From Sulfurifustis variabilis (GTDB lineage: Bacteria > Pseudomonadota > Gammaproteobacteria > Acidiferrobacterales > Sulfurifustaceae): a stretch of DNA of 64,000 bases. Every line of letters starts with the position of its first letter. The first letter of the stretch is position 1. This document shows, piece by piece, positions 52,401 to 60,621 of this stretch. The stretch spans positions 3,509,501 to 3,573,500 of the forward strand of contig NZ_AP014936.1 in NCBI RefSeq assembly GCF_002355415.1, read 5' to 3'. The notes under the pieces are model-generated. The model was not told the origin of the DNA and made no database searches. It saw only the letters and a program-made list of their open reading frames with translations. Both the position numbers and the translations under genes were made by a program.

Positions 52401-54933
52401 GGATCGTCTCGACGACGTACGTGCCCGGCACCAGCAGCGGGTCCTCGGGGCCGAAGGCGTAGCCGCCGTCGAACACGCCGGGGCGCACCTGGTTCCAGGT
52501 GCGCAGTCCCTCGGCGCACTGCGCGATCGGCACGTCGGCGCCGTGAATCTCGAGCGGATCGACGTCGCCGCGGCAGCCCTCCGGCAGGCTGTCGTCCCAG
52601 CTGTCGGTGTGCGCCACGCGGATGGCGTCGCCCAAATCGAACGCGCCGTCGCCGTCGCGGTCGATGTCTTCCGGCCCTTTCGCGCCGCCCTCGGACCAGC
52701 CGATCGGGTGGTTGTCGACGTCGGCGTAGACCGGCGTGTACGGGAAGGTCGCGCCGGCGTCCGGATTGCCCGCGGCGTCGACCGGGTCGGGAATGCCGTC
52801 GCCCACCTCGCCCGCCGTCGCCTCCGGACAGGCGGGAGAGACGGCCGGGCCGCCGTTCGAGTTGCACACCACGTCGCGGTAGAGGTTCACCTGCACGCGC
52901 GGGATGCCGGGCTCCCACTCCTCGCCGGCGGCGAAGCGCGGGTCGTCCTCGGCGCGCGTGGTCGCGTAGAACACGACGCCGGAGATGCCGCCGTTGTTGT
53001 TGTACACGCCGTCGCCCGTGGCGGCGTCGGTACATTCGGCAGGCACCTGCGCGCCGGTCACGCAGCGGTCGGTGTCGCCCGGTCCCGGGAAGTCGTCGTA
53101 GGGGGCGACGTTGCGGTCGGCCGTGTCGTACGGCGCCTTGCCCCACTGGAAGCGCGTGTTCTGCCCCGCGAAGATCTGGAACGCCTGCGTCAGCACGACG
53201 CCCGGCTCGACGCGCAGGTCGGGATCGGTGCTCACGTTCGCCGGGTCGCTGCCGTCGGTGGCCTGCTGCTGCGGATTGCGTTTCCCCTCGCCGAACTCGT
53301 CGTCGGTGGTCGGGCCGCCTTCGTCGACCACGAGCTCGAGGCCCGTGGCCTGCAGGCGCGCGAAATCCACCTCGGCCACCTGCCAGTGGAAGAAGGGAAA
53401 GATCGCCTGGAACGGCACGAACCCTTCGGTGTCGGTGGGGAACGCCTTGTAGATCGTGCCGTCGCGGAAGCGCAGGTTGACGTTCTGCTCGGGAATGCCC
53501 GGCTCGTCGGGGTCGCGCACCGCGTTCTTGTTCAGATCGGCGTAGACGTTGTGCTCGTGCACGCCGAACCACATGGGCGTCGCGACGTTGCCGAGATCGA
53601 GCGAGCCGCCGGTGGTCTCCTCGACGATGACCGTGTTGAACGAGATGATGTGCAGCAGCGAGATGTCCCACACCACGAGCTGATAGGTTCCGGGCGGGAC
53701 GTTCGGGATCGTGAAGTTCCCGGTTTCGTTCTCGCACAGCCCGGCCCACACCGCTTCCGGGAACCCCGCCTCCATCCGGTTCAGGCCGACGAGGCACCGC
53801 TCGCCGACGGCCTCGGCCTCGGGCGGAGGACCGTCGAAGAAGGTGATGGCGGGCGGGCGCGAGAGATGGCCCTTTCGAACCTGGCCCGTGACCGTCGTCA
53901 CCGGCCCGCCCGGCGGCGCGACGGTCGCCAGCCGGTCGAACTCCTTCGTGAAGCCGTAGAACACGTGCCAGAACGGCGGGCCGAACTCCACCAGGAACGG
54001 CGGCTCGTTCGGGCGCACCCAGGCGTCGATGGTCTTCGTGCCCTCGATGGTGGTGGTCTGGTGCCACTTCACCGGGTTGCCGCCGGCGTCCGTGGTCGGC
54101 GGCTCGATCTCGACGCCGTACTTGTTCGGGGCGAGGTACCTGATCGTGACCTCGCCGTTGGCCGGCGTGATGAAGTCGCCCGCGCCCGGCGCCAGCACGA
54201 CCGGCTCGCAGGTCTCCGGGTCGAACACGAACGGCTCGCCCGGATCGTGCGCGCCGTTGCCGTTGATGTCCGTGAACTGATAGGTCGTCCCGAGCGTGTT
54301 GCCGAAGGCGTCCTGCACGATGTCGCCCCCGACGTCCATGAGCGTGACGGTGAAGCCCTCCATGGTCTCGAGGTACGGGTGCGTCGAGCTCGCGGGATCG
54401 ATCTCGGCGACGTCCGGCGCGTTGTTGAGCGGCAGGATGTCGTGGAAGACCTTGACGGTGATCTGCGCGGTTTCGATCGGGTTGCGGCGCACGTGCACCG
54501 TCGCCGTCTTGTTCGGCTCGGTGGTGATGTCGACCGCCGTGCCGCCCATGTCGAACGTGCCGCTGCACGAGGAACGGTCGCCGAAGGGCAGCACCGAGAC
54601 GAAATAGCGCCCCGGCGCGAGCGGCACCGGGCCGCCGGGCAGTTCGACCGTGTCGATCGTGGCGGAACTGCCGGTGGATTCGCCTGCCGCCACGACGCGC
54701 GCATGACTGCGGTGGATACTGATCGACAGCGAGTTGTTGTTGACGTCGGCGTCGACCGGCTTGTGGACGCCGGGCTCGGGCGGGTGGGTGTTGTCCTCCT
54801 CGAGCAGCCACTTGAAGCCGGTCACCGGGTTCCCGTTCTCGTCGACCACGTTGACGGTGAAGGCCTCGGCGGCGCCCGTGACCGCGCCGGTGCACAGCGC
54901 CACGGCAACCGCTAGCAGCTTGCTCGCTTTCAT
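49405..54933 (-). CDS. Giant secreted beta-rich protein with SdrD-like and right-handed beta-helix regions
   Basis: A protein of 1842 residues beginning MKASKLLAVAVALCTGAVTG, a signal peptide ending AAEAF; GGGAG-like ribosome sequence precedes the ATG at 54933. Regions in order: carboxypeptidase-regulatory/fibronectin-like beta repeats; calcium-binding loops of SdrD-B type (DINGNGAHDPGEP near 226, ADLNKNAVRDPDEPGIP near 458); further acidic DxDGDG loops; an IPT/TIG-like segment near 1158-1221; and from about 1240 a pectate-lyase-like beta-helix (YPTIQSAIDAASAGDLILVD, then many NNxI..N rungs), ending APDTGADEYQP. No catalytic motif is recognised. It is first in an operon with three copper-oxidase-like genes and may be their surface scaffold (inference). 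Confidence 0.9.
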   Translation of the reverse strand: MKASKLLAVAVALCTGAVTGAAEAFTVNVVDENGNPVTGFKWLLEEDNTHPPEPGVHKPVDADVNNNSLSISIHRSHARVVAAGESTGSSATIDTVELPGGPVPLAPGRYFVSVLPFGDRSSCSGTFDMGGTAVDITTEPNKTATVHVRRNPIETAQITVKVFHDILPLNNAPDVAEIDPASSTHPYLETMEGFTVTLMDVGGDIVQDAFGNTLGTTYQFTDINGNGAHDPGEPFVFDPETCEPVVLAPGAGDFITPANGEVTIRYLAPNKYGVEIEPPTTDAGGNPVKWHQTTTIEGTKTIDAWVRPNEPPFLVEFGPPFWHVFYGFTKEFDRLATVAPPGGPVTTVTGQVRKGHLSRPPAITFFDGPPPEAEAVGERCLVGLNRMEAGFPEAVWAGLCENETGNFTIPNVPPGTYQLVVWDISLLHIISFNTVIVEETTGGSLDLGNVATPMWFGVHEHNVYADLNKNAVRDPDEPGIPEQNVNLRFRDGTIYKAFPTDTEGFVPFQAIFPFFHWQVAEVDFARLQATGLELVVDEGGPTTDDEFGEGKRNPQQQATDGSDPANVSTDPDLRVEPGVVLTQAFQIFAGQNTRFQWGKAPYDTADRNVAPYDDFPGPGDTDRCVTGAQVPAECTDAATGDGVYNNNGGISGVVFYATTRAEDDPRFAAGEEWEPGIPRVQVNLYRDVVCNSNGGPAVSPACPEATAGEVGDGIPDPVDAAGNPDAGATFPYTPVYADVDNHPIGWSEGGAKGPEDIDRDGDGAFDLGDAIRVAHTDSWDDSLPEGCRGDVDPLEIHGADVPIAQCAEGLRTWNQVRPGVFDGGYAFGPEDPLLVPGTYVVETIPPPGYKLVKEEDRNVDFGPTPIPAILPAKCVGEPREVPPLFSFLTDAGGNPLPGVDPDSPDNAAPFAGDTRPLCDRKKVDLGSGQNAATDFFLFTDVPKAARAVGLITDDFANEIAPGKPSFTEKFSPPWMSISVVDYSGREIIRTYGDEWGAYNWLAPSTYAINLPTPSGVGPKMHHFCLNHPGPIEDPANPGTFVVDPRFRTQYSTTCYTFNFEPGRTTYLDTPVIRQAAFVGALQQTLSCEVPAGEPVIRDVMNLTAGNAPAFVRAGDTLRIRSMRSLRIFNPDYPGDANDDGLPDDPPTEPEMITREVGFGPVKGSVCIGSYCFDPAAIASWSASQIVVNVPNPLPVGLETGQLSVTRGDNGNATEVGVTVTVEPPGGLPYAVLRVGPTQVYPTIQSAIDAASAGDLILVDPGVYRELPVVWKRVKLQGAGANSTLIWASHFSAGPAFANPLVLWRQKIGQLSDPNGDGDRADSVIGLLPEQVGVAPEFFLKDGEAPGIFVAPPATGPNRFGYSGDREDLELRARIDGFKITLADLGGAIYANAYANRLLVSNNILQSNAGNLGGGIRLGNPTVVAFARGGVAVADSPNPQVDIRHNQIRENGSYKTGGGIAIYQGANGYRIDDNSLCGNFARSGGGAIAHRGLSDNGTIAGNAIVFNEVFQGDQPGAGLGIGGGGGGIEVAGEPDVFGQGASGLTLGSGNVTIDRNLLQGNLGGAADGGAIALRNVNGDDVAASPGNNASWHLVRVFNNLIVNNVSGLGGAGIALQDAVRVQIIHNTLARNDSTATSTFAFEGGLGDPTTPTVAGLLSRANSLGLNAVLPAGSPAWSQPLALRRNIFWQNRSFHWDDDTAPDLLPNPGGAYWDLGVVGVAGACLAPVQSILTEAAPGSDPAACNYAGTNNQFADPQFVAPYFNALTTAAAADEGGNFVQVYYTPLGVTGDYHIGMTSPAVDAPPSGSATGGLLGTDVDGQARPVDGNGDTIAAPDTGADEYQP

Positions 54934-55118
54934 GGCTTTTGCTCCCGTCATTGGAATCGCGTGGCGCGGGCCGGTCGGCCGCGCGCGGAGACGCTCCACG
55001 CGCGTGCCGTGGCGCCCGTTCGCCGGGCCCGAAGGTCCGTGCCTCCCGATCGCACACTGCTGCGGAGGCTAGCGGTGCGGCAGAAAGAAAACGGGTGAGT
55101 GAAGACGGTATTTCAGGG

Positions 55119-55133
55119 GTAGGGGCGCCCTAC
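55119..55133. promoter_or_regulatory. Dyad GTAGGG-GCG-CCCTAC in the divergent giant-gene/sco region
   Basis: A perfect inverted repeat, GTAGGG and CCCTAC with a 3-base spacer, in the 288-base gap between the divergent giant-protein and first sco genes. Its location fits an operator shared by both transcripts. It shares CCTAC/GTAGG half-sites with the palindrome at 41374-41389. Confidence 0.45.
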
Positions 55134-55221
55134 TCGGGAGGGGGCGGAGGCAGTATCACCCGACGCAGCCGGGCGAACCCGCGCGTTGGCGCACGGCGAG
55201 CGTGGCGTGTACAACGCGCAC

Positions 55222-55827
55222 ATGCCGTGCGTGAAGAGAGACGTGCGCCTGCGCGCGCCCTGCCTGTCGGCGATGTGGCTCGCCGTGCTGCTGGTCGGCG
55301 CGGCGTCCCCCGTCCCTGCGCTCGCCGACCCGCGGGGCGCGAGCCGCTTCGGCGGCGACTTTACGCTCACCGACCACCACGGTCGGACGTTCTCGCTCGC
55401 GGACGCCCGCGGCAAGGTCGTGCTGCTTCACTTCGGCTTCACGTCCTGCGCCGACAGCTGCCCGACGACGATGGTGAAAGTGGCCGCCGCCCTGCGCGAG
55501 CTCGGCGCGCTCGCCGGGCACGTGCAGCCGCTGCTGGTCACGCTGGATGCGAAGCGGGACACGCCCGCCGTGCTCCGGCGTTACGTCGCCCACTTTCATC
55601 CCGCCTACCTCGGCCTGACGGGCACCCAGGAGGCGGTCGAGGCCGTGGCCGGGCTCTACCGCACGCCGGTCCACGTGCACCCGCCGGACGCAAACGGCTC
55701 CTACGCGGTCGACCACGGGTCCGGTCTCTTTCTCATCGACACCGAGGGCCGTTTGGCGCGGACGGTTTTCTTCGACTCCCCGCCCGAGCGGATCGCCCAT
55801 CACGTGAGACTGCTGCTGACCCGCTAG
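55222..55827 (+). CDS. Sco1/SenC/PrrC-family copper chaperone
   Basis: A 201-residue exported thioredoxin-fold protein. It has a signal or anchor segment at residues 15-35 (AMWLAVLLVGAASPVPALA) and the copper-binding CxxxC in FGFTSCADSCP (Cys76, Cys80) with the partner His in VDHGSGLFLID. Other family blocks are TDHHGRTFSLADARGKVVLL and VTLDAKRDTPAVLRRYV. Sco proteins deliver copper to the CuA site of cytochrome oxidase or act as thiol reductases; here the partner may be the divergent copper-oxidase operon. The upstream TTG at 55186 is an unlikely start. Confidence 0.92.
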   Translation: MPCVKRDVRLRAPCLSAMWLAVLLVGAASPVPALADPRGASRFGGDFTLTDHHGRTFSLADARGKVVLLHFGFTSCADSCPTTMVKVAAALRELGALAGHVQPLLVTLDAKRDTPAVLRRYVAHFHPAYLGLTGTQEAVEAVAGLYRTPVHVHPPDANGSYAVDHGSGLFLIDTEGRLARTVFFDSPPERIAHHVRLLLTR

Positions 55828-55979
55828 CCGCCTCCTCGCCCGCTTCCTCGCGAATACCGTGTCGCCCTGCGAGAAATGGGGCATGGACCTACCCTGCCCC
55901 CGGCGACGGGCCGCTACGATGAACCTCGGCGGATCACGAGCCGGCCGGCGAACGAAGGGCCGGAGGAAGGGGGCGGTCG

Positions 55980-56642
55980 ATGACGACGACGGGAGGACGC
56001 GCGGGCACGCGCGCAGGGCGGCACGCGGTCGCGGGCGCGCTTCTCGCGGCCACGCCGTTCCTCTGCGCCGCGGCGGGCGAACCGGTTTCCGGCGATGCGC
56101 ACGCGCATCACGCCCATCTTCGGCACGACGCGCAGGCGCAGCGGGCGGGCAGCTATACCCGATCGGTGCACTTCTATCGGGTCCCCGACGTCACGCTCGT
56201 CGACATGGCCGGTTCCCGCGTCGCGCTGGCCTCGGCGCTCGACGCCGGGACACCCGTCTTCCTGAACTTCATCTTCACGAGCTGCGCGACGATCTGTCCC
56301 GTCATGAGCGCGACGTTCGGGCAGGTGCAGGAGCAGCTCGGCCCCGAGGGGGAGCAGGTCCGGATGATCTCCATTTCCATCGATCCCGAGCACGACACGC
56401 CGGAGCGGCTGCGCGCCTACGCGACCCGGCACCGCGCCGGCTCCCGATGGCGGTTCCTGACCGGCGAGGCCGCGGACATCGTCGCCGTGCAGAAGGCCTT
56501 CGACGCGTATCGCGGCGGCAAGATGGGTCACGAGCCGTTCACCTTCCTGCGCGCCTCGGCCGGCGGGCCCTGGGTCCGGCTCGACGGTCTCGGCAGCGCG
56601 ACGGACCTCGTCGCCGAGTACCGGCGTCTCGTCGCGCGGTGA
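55980..56642 (+). CDS. Second Sco1/SenC-family copper chaperone with His-rich N-terminus
   Basis: A 220-residue Sco-family protein, 152 bases after the first. Its signal peptide (AVAGALLAATPFLCAAAGEP) is followed by a histidine-rich stretch, GDAHAHHAHLRHD, that could hold copper. The CxxxC is in IFTSCATICPVMS (Cys102, Cys106), the Sco His is probably in GKMGHEPFTFLR, and SISIDPEHDTPERLRAY is a family block. The ATG at 55980 has GGAGGAAGGGG in front. It differs from the first copy in sequence and His content, so the two probably serve different targets. It lies 13 bases before the cytochrome gene. Confidence 0.93.
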   Translation: MTTTGGRAGTRAGRHAVAGALLAATPFLCAAAGEPVSGDAHAHHAHLRHDAQAQRAGSYTRSVHFYRVPDVTLVDMAGSRVALASALDAGTPVFLNFIFTSCATICPVMSATFGQVQEQLGPEGEQVRMISISIDPEHDTPERLRAYATRHRAGSRWRFLTGEAADIVAVQKAFDAYRGGKMGHEPFTFLRASAGGPWVRLDGLGSATDLVAEYRRLVAR

Positions 56643-56655
56643 CGGCGCCACGCCG

Positions 56656-58296
56656 ATGTCCCGGCTCGCCGCCAGACAACCGGGCCTCGTCGCCGCTCTC
56701 GCGGCGGCGGGCGCGATCGCGGCCGGCTGCGTCATGGCGACGCGCGCGCACGGCGGCGAGCCGAACGCCCTCGGCGAACGCCTGTACCGCCAGGGCATTC
56801 TCGCCTCCGGCGAACCGGTGCGCGCCAGGCTGATCGGCGACGTACCGGCGCAGGGCGCGCAGCTCGTGTGCGCCGGCTGCCACGGGCGCAGCGGCCTCGG
56901 CTCGGGCGAGGGCCGGATCTTCATGCCGCCGGTCACAGGGACCATTCTCTACCGCCCGCGCGAGATCCGGCGCAAGCAGCTCTACGACGCGCGCACCCTG
57001 CGGCCGGCCTACACGGACGCGACGCTCGCGCGCGCGATCCGCGACGGCGTGGATCCCGCCGGCCGCCCGCTCGATCCCATGATGCCGCGCTACGCGTTGA
57101 GCGACGCCGATCTCGCCTCGCTCATCGCCTACCTCAAGACGCTTTCGTCGGCGCCGTCTCCCGGCGTCACGGAGTCGCACATCCGCTTCGCCACGGTGAT
57201 CGCCGGAGAGGTAGCCGGCCGCGCGCGCAAGTCGGTGCTGGACGTGCTCGAAGCCTTCGTCGAATCGAAGAACGCCGACACCCGCCGCGAGACCACGCTC
57301 GCGCGCCGGAGCCCGTTCCACAAGGCGGCGCACTACGAGGCCTACCGCAAGTGGGCGCTGGACGTGTGGGAGCTCGAAGGTCCGCCCGATGCCTGGCCCG
57401 CCCAGCTCGAGGCGCACTACGCGCGCGAACCGGTGTTCGCGGTGATCGGCGGCGTCGGCGCCGGCTCCTGGGCGCCCGTACACGCCTTCTGCGAGCGCAA
57501 CGAGGTGCCCTGCCTGCTCCCGAACACGGACCTGCCCGTCCTCGCGGAGCGCGACTTCTACACGCTGTACTTCACGCGCGGCATGGCGCTCGAGGCGGAG
57601 GTCCTCGCCCGGCACCTGGACGACCGGCGGCCCGCGGCCCCGATCGTGCAGGTCTATCGTGCCGAACCGCGCGGCGCGGCCGCGGCCGCCGCCCTGCGAA
57701 GCGCGCTCGCCTCCCGCGGCGCGCGCGCGCTCCGCGACGAGGTGATCGAGCCGGGCGAACCCGCGGGCCCGGCCCTCGGGCGGGCGCTGGCGAACGGGAC
57801 GGGTCCGGCGCTCGTGCTGTGGCTCGACGACCGCGACCTGCCTCCCCTCGACCGCCTCGCCGGCGCCGAACGCGTCTACCTCTCGAGCACGCTCGCCGGC
57901 GGGCTGCCGCGCGAGATCCCCCGGGACCTCGACGGCAGGGTCTACGCGGTTCATCCCTACCATCTGCCGGAGGAAGCGGCGTCCCGTCTCCGGGCCATGG
58001 CCTCCTGGCTGCGCGGCAGGCGCGTGGCGGTCGGCGACGAGCGCCTGCAGGCGAACACGCTCTTCACGGCCAACCTCGTCGCGCAGGCGCTGAAGCACGT
58101 CCGCAGCAACTTCCACCGCGACTACTTCGTGCAACGCATCGAGCACATCTTCGACGGCATGGTGACGCCGGCCGCCTATCCGAAGGCGAGCCTCGGCCCG
58201 AACCAGCGCTACGCGTCGAAGGGCGCGTACCTCGTGCGCGCCGTGCGGAACGCGAACGGCGAGGTCGACGCCGAGAGCGAGTGGGTGGTGCCTTGA
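56656..58296 (+). CDS. Cytochrome c fused to a periplasmic-binding-protein-like domain
   Basis: A 546-residue exported protein; the N-terminus LVAALAAAGAIAAGC could be a signal peptide or lipoprotein signal. Residues 40-158 form a class I cytochrome c domain with heme motif CAGCH (72-76) and probable axial Met in LDPMMPRYALSDADLASLIA (142/143). From about 172 to the end is a type 1 periplasmic-binding-protein fold (VTESHIRFATVIAGE, EPVFAVIGGVGAGSWAP, EVPCLLPNTDLPV, RVYLSSTLAGGLP, ANTLFTANLVAQALKHV). The fusion suggests redox-coupled ligand sensing or electron transfer. It is co-oriented with two sco genes and convergent with gspD. Confidence 0.88.
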   Translation: MSRLAARQPGLVAALAAAGAIAAGCVMATRAHGGEPNALGERLYRQGILASGEPVRARLIGDVPAQGAQLVCAGCHGRSGLGSGEGRIFMPPVTGTILYRPREIRRKQLYDARTLRPAYTDATLARAIRDGVDPAGRPLDPMMPRYALSDADLASLIAYLKTLSSAPSPGVTESHIRFATVIAGEVAGRARKSVLDVLEAFVESKNADTRRETTLARRSPFHKAAHYEAYRKWALDVWELEGPPDAWPAQLEAHYAREPVFAVIGGVGAGSWAPVHAFCERNEVPCLLPNTDLPVLAERDFYTLYFTRGMALEAEVLARHLDDRRPAAPIVQVYRAEPRGAAAAAALRSALASRGARALRDEVIEPGEPAGPALGRALANGTGPALVLWLDDRDLPPLDRLAGAERVYLSSTLAGGLPREIPRDLDGRVYAVHPYHLPEEAASRLRAMASWLRGRRVAVGDERLQANTLFTANLVAQALKHVRSNFHRDYFVQRIEHIFDGMVTPAAYPKASLGPNQRYASKGAYLVRAVRNANGEVDAESEWVVP

Positions 58297-58357
58297 GCGC
58301 GCGATCGTGCGGCGGGCGCCACCCGCGCCCGTCGACGCGGCGTCCGACGGTCCGCCG

Positions 58358-60574
58358 TCACGGCCCTTTCTTGTCCGACTTGCCGAGCCAGTCCGGGAAC
58401 GCGAGATTCTTCATGCGCTCGCGGATCTCGTCCGTCACCGCGCGCGCCTCGCCCTGATCCTTGATCGCCGTCGGCGTGATGACGACGATCAGCTCCGAGC
58501 GTTCGGCGACGTCGTCCTGCGACGCGAAGAGCCACCCGAGCAGCGGGATCCGGCGCAGCCCGGGGACGCCCGACTGCGCCCGCGACTTCCGGTCGCGGAT
58601 CAGGCCGCCGAGGATGATCGTCTCGCCGCTCGAGACGGCCACGGTCGTATTGATGCGGCGCTGGTTGATCGTCGGCGAGTCGATGCCGGAGGAGGTCGTC
58701 ACCTGGACGTCGTTGAACTCCTGGCGGATGTCCATGACCACCATGCCGCTGGCGTTGACCCGCGGCGTGACCTCGAGCAGCACGCCGGTATCGCGGTACT
58801 CGATGGTGCTCGCGATGATCGGCGTATCCCCGGTGGTCGCGATGCTCGCCGCCTCCGACGTGCGGATCGGCACCTGGTCCCCGACCCGGATCGTCGCCTT
58901 GTGGTTGTCGAGCACCATCATCGACGGCGACGACACGACCTTGAGCTTGGATTCGCTCGCGAGGGTGTTGAGCACCCCGCGCACGGCGTTGGCGGAGTCG
59001 ATCAGGGTATAGGAGAAACCCGGCGCGAGCGCGGCGAGGCCGGGATCCCCGAGATCGAGTATCGCGCTCGTGCGCTTGTCGCCGTGCTGTCCCCGCAGGA
59101 ACCACTCCACGCCGAGGCTCAGCGCGTCGGTCAGCTCGACGTCCACGATGGTGGCCTCGACGAGCACCTGTAGCGGCCAGGTATCGAGCTTGCGGATGGC
59201 CTGCTCGACCTTCGCGTAATCGGCCGCCGTCGCCCTCACGAGCAGCGCGTTGTTGGCTTCGTCGGCGATGATGGAGATGGCGCCGACCTCGAGGTCCCCC
59301 TCGGACGGGCGGCGGCGCGCGGGCGTGTCCTCGGTGCGCTTCGCCACGATGCGCTTCGCCGGCTCCGCGGCCGAAGCGGGCGGCGCGGCGGCCGGGAGGT
59401 CGGCGCCGGGACCGCGCATCGCGGCCGCGAGCTCGCTCTGGATCACCGCCGGCCTGGCGCCCGGGGCGAGCCGCGGCAGGCCCGTCGCGTCCGCGCCGGC
59501 CGGCGCGGTGCCGAAGAGCTGCCCGAGGAGCTCGGCGAGGTGCGCCGCGCGGCCGTTCTGCACGTAGTACACGTGCAGCCCCGTCGCCGCCGCTTCCTCC
59601 ACGCGGTCGAGGCGCTCGATCCACACCTGCGCGTCCTGCAGGTACTTCTGCTGCGGCGTGATGACGAGCAGCGCGTTCAGCCGGTCGATGGGGATGAACC
59701 GGATCATCCCGGCCGCGCCCTCCGGGCCGTCGCCGAAGATCTCGTTGAGCTCGCCCGCGAGCGTTCCGGCGTCCACCGCGCCCAGCCGGAAGAGCCCGAC
59801 CGACATGCCCTCCAGCTGATCGACGTCGAAGATCTCGATGGTCCTGAGCATCTGCCCGAGCTCGGCCTGCGTGCCGGCGAGGATCATGAGATTGCGGTGG
59901 CCGTCGAGCTGCACGACCGCGCTCGCGGCCTGCAGCGGCTTCAGGATCTTTTCCATTTCCCGCGCGGCAATGTAGCGCAGCGGCACGACCAGCACCTGGT
60001 AGCCCTTCTCGCCGAGCAGCCGCACGTTCGGGCTCGCCGCGCCCGCGAGGGCGGCGGCCTGCGGGACGATCTTGTAGAACCCTTCCGCCTGCACGAGCAC
60101 GGCGCCCTGCGTGCGCAGCAGCGCCTCGAGCGTCGGGATGAGCGCGTCGCGCGCGACCGGCTTGCTCGTCTGCAGCGTCACCTGGCCCTTCACCTTCTCG
60201 TCGATCGTGTAGTTGAGCCCGAGGATATCGCCGAGGATCGCCTTCACCACTTCCTGCAGGTCCGTGCCCTTGAAGTTCAGCGTGTACTCGCCGGGCCCGG
60301 AGACGCCGGCCGGCGCCGGCGGCGCCTCGTCGGCGATGAACCGTCCCGTGCCCGTGTACAGCTCGGCCCGCGTCACCGGCGCGGACGCCGCACCCGCCGG
60401 CGGGCGCGGCGGTGTCGCCGCCTGCGCGGGACCCGCCGGCGCATCGACCTCCTGCGCGGCGGCGCTGCCTTTCGCGGGCACGGCGGGCTGCGGCGGCGCA
60501 GTCGCGCATCCGTTCACCGCGAGGAGTGCGGCGGTCGCCCACGACACCGGCCTGAGCTTCGTCGTCGTTGTCAT
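58358..60574 (-). CDS. gspD: Type II secretion system secretin GspD
   Basis: Outer-membrane channel of the type II secretion system, 738 residues from the ATG at 60574. It is a lipoprotein (AALLAVNGCATAPP). After a Pro/Ala linker, the N0 domain begins near 87 (YTLNFKGTDLQEVVKAILGD), followed by N1-N3 domains (YQVLVVPLRYIAAREMEKIL, RFIPIDRLNALLVITPQQKY, ISIIADEANNALLVRAT) and the secretin core (LKVVSSPSMMVLDNHKATIR, VGDQVPIRTSE, ITPRV-like strand EVTPRVNASGMV, SSGETIILGGLIRDRKS, GWLFASQDDVAERSELIVVI). It is last in the gspJ-K-L-M-N-D order. The gene is convergent with the cytochrome fusion. Confidence 0.95.
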   Translation of the reverse strand: MTTTTKLRPVSWATAALLAVNGCATAPPQPAVPAKGSAAAQEVDAPAGPAQAATPPRPPAGAASAPVTRAELYTGTGRFIADEAPPAPAGVSGPGEYTLNFKGTDLQEVVKAILGDILGLNYTIDEKVKGQVTLQTSKPVARDALIPTLEALLRTQGAVLVQAEGFYKIVPQAAALAGAASPNVRLLGEKGYQVLVVPLRYIAAREMEKILKPLQAASAVVQLDGHRNLMILAGTQAELGQMLRTIEIFDVDQLEGMSVGLFRLGAVDAGTLAGELNEIFGDGPEGAAGMIRFIPIDRLNALLVITPQQKYLQDAQVWIERLDRVEEAAATGLHVYYVQNGRAAHLAELLGQLFGTAPAGADATGLPRLAPGARPAVIQSELAAAMRGPGADLPAAAPPASAAEPAKRIVAKRTEDTPARRRPSEGDLEVGAISIIADEANNALLVRATAADYAKVEQAIRKLDTWPLQVLVEATIVDVELTDALSLGVEWFLRGQHGDKRTSAILDLGDPGLAALAPGFSYTLIDSANAVRGVLNTLASESKLKVVSSPSMMVLDNHKATIRVGDQVPIRTSEAASIATTGDTPIIASTIEYRDTGVLLEVTPRVNASGMVVMDIRQEFNDVQVTTSSGIDSPTINQRRINTTVAVSSGETIILGGLIRDRKSRAQSGVPGLRRIPLLGWLFASQDDVAERSELIVVITPTAIKDQGEARAVTDEIRERMKNLAFPDWLGKSDKKGP

Positions 60575-60621
60575 CGTCTTGTCGTCGTTATTGTGCGTTT
60601 CCGCTCCCTCGAGCCCGCCGT

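Noticed and set aside
48014-55057. Continuous minus-strand frame of 2347 codons spanning the giant gene and the first cupredoxin gene
   Set aside because: Only its last 440 codons are protein-like (the cupredoxin protein). The rest is an out-of-frame reading of the giant gene, which has its own clean frame.
55045-55062. AGGCACGGACCTTCGG on the minus strand upstream of the giant gene, resembling a sigma-54 site
   Set aside because: The GGCACG half is good but the essential -12 GC is CG here, so the match fails.
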